6,091 nt of DNA, from positions 1 to 6,091 of the forward strand of contig DDWP01000008.1 of assembly GCA_002345725.1 (NCBI GenBank), given 5' to 3'. Both the position numbers and the translations under genes were made by a program. The stretch comes from Candidatus Shapirobacteria bacterium UBA2283 (lineage in GTDB: Bacteria; Patescibacteriota; Microgenomatia; UBA12405). The notes under the pieces were generated by a model, which had not been told where the DNA came from, ran no database searches, and saw only the letters and a list, made by a program, of their open reading frames with translations. Of the stretch, positions 6,091-6,091 are shown piece after piece (within the stretch, counting starts at the first letter, position 1; each line of letters opens with the position of its first letter).

Positions 6091-6091
6091 T

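Overview
The window reads as an AT-rich bacterial chromosome segment of housekeeping genes packed on both strands. The standard genetic code fits: genes end in TAA or TAG, and Trp is TGG. The lineage cannot be fixed from the sequence. An adjacent lemA-htpX pair, missing Shine-Dalgarno sites before most genes, compact spacing and short intergenic repeats would suit a Patescibacteria/CPR-type genome (for example Microgenomates or Parcubacteria). That is an inference of low to moderate confidence.

Left part, minus strand: a complete tRNA-Asp(GTC) lies at the edge. Upstream of it is a 65-bp spacer with nested AT-rich inverted repeats and a weak promoter candidate. Next comes a two-domain protein with an N-terminal XRE/Cro-type helix-turn-helix and a C-terminal HAD-type phosphohydrolase domain with all four catalytic motifs. 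This fusion is the most unusual protein here.

Centre: a short divergent spacer (about 1017-1102) carries two well-formed back-to-back promoters whose -35 elements overlap. One drives the XRE-HAD gene, probably as a near-leaderless mRNA. The other, with an extended -10, drives lemA and htpX, a two-gene membrane module of a LemA-family protein and an M48 zinc metalloprotease. A GC-rich hairpin repeat of dispersed-repeat type fills the gap between these two genes, and its second G-run supplies the only recognisable ribosome binding site in the window.

Right part, plus strand: the complete gene for the replicative DNA polymerase III alpha subunit (dnaE, 1137 aa). It has an apparently intact PHP metal site, the catalytic Asp triad, a clamp-binding motif and an OB fold. 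Four tandem GACTTTW heptamers and a -10 box lie directly before its ATG, predicting a leaderless transcript.

No mobile-element genes, CRISPR array or defence system is visible. The noteworthy signals are the XRE-HAD fusion, the repeat-derived ribosome site, the heptamer array at the dnaE promoter and the predicted leaderless starts.
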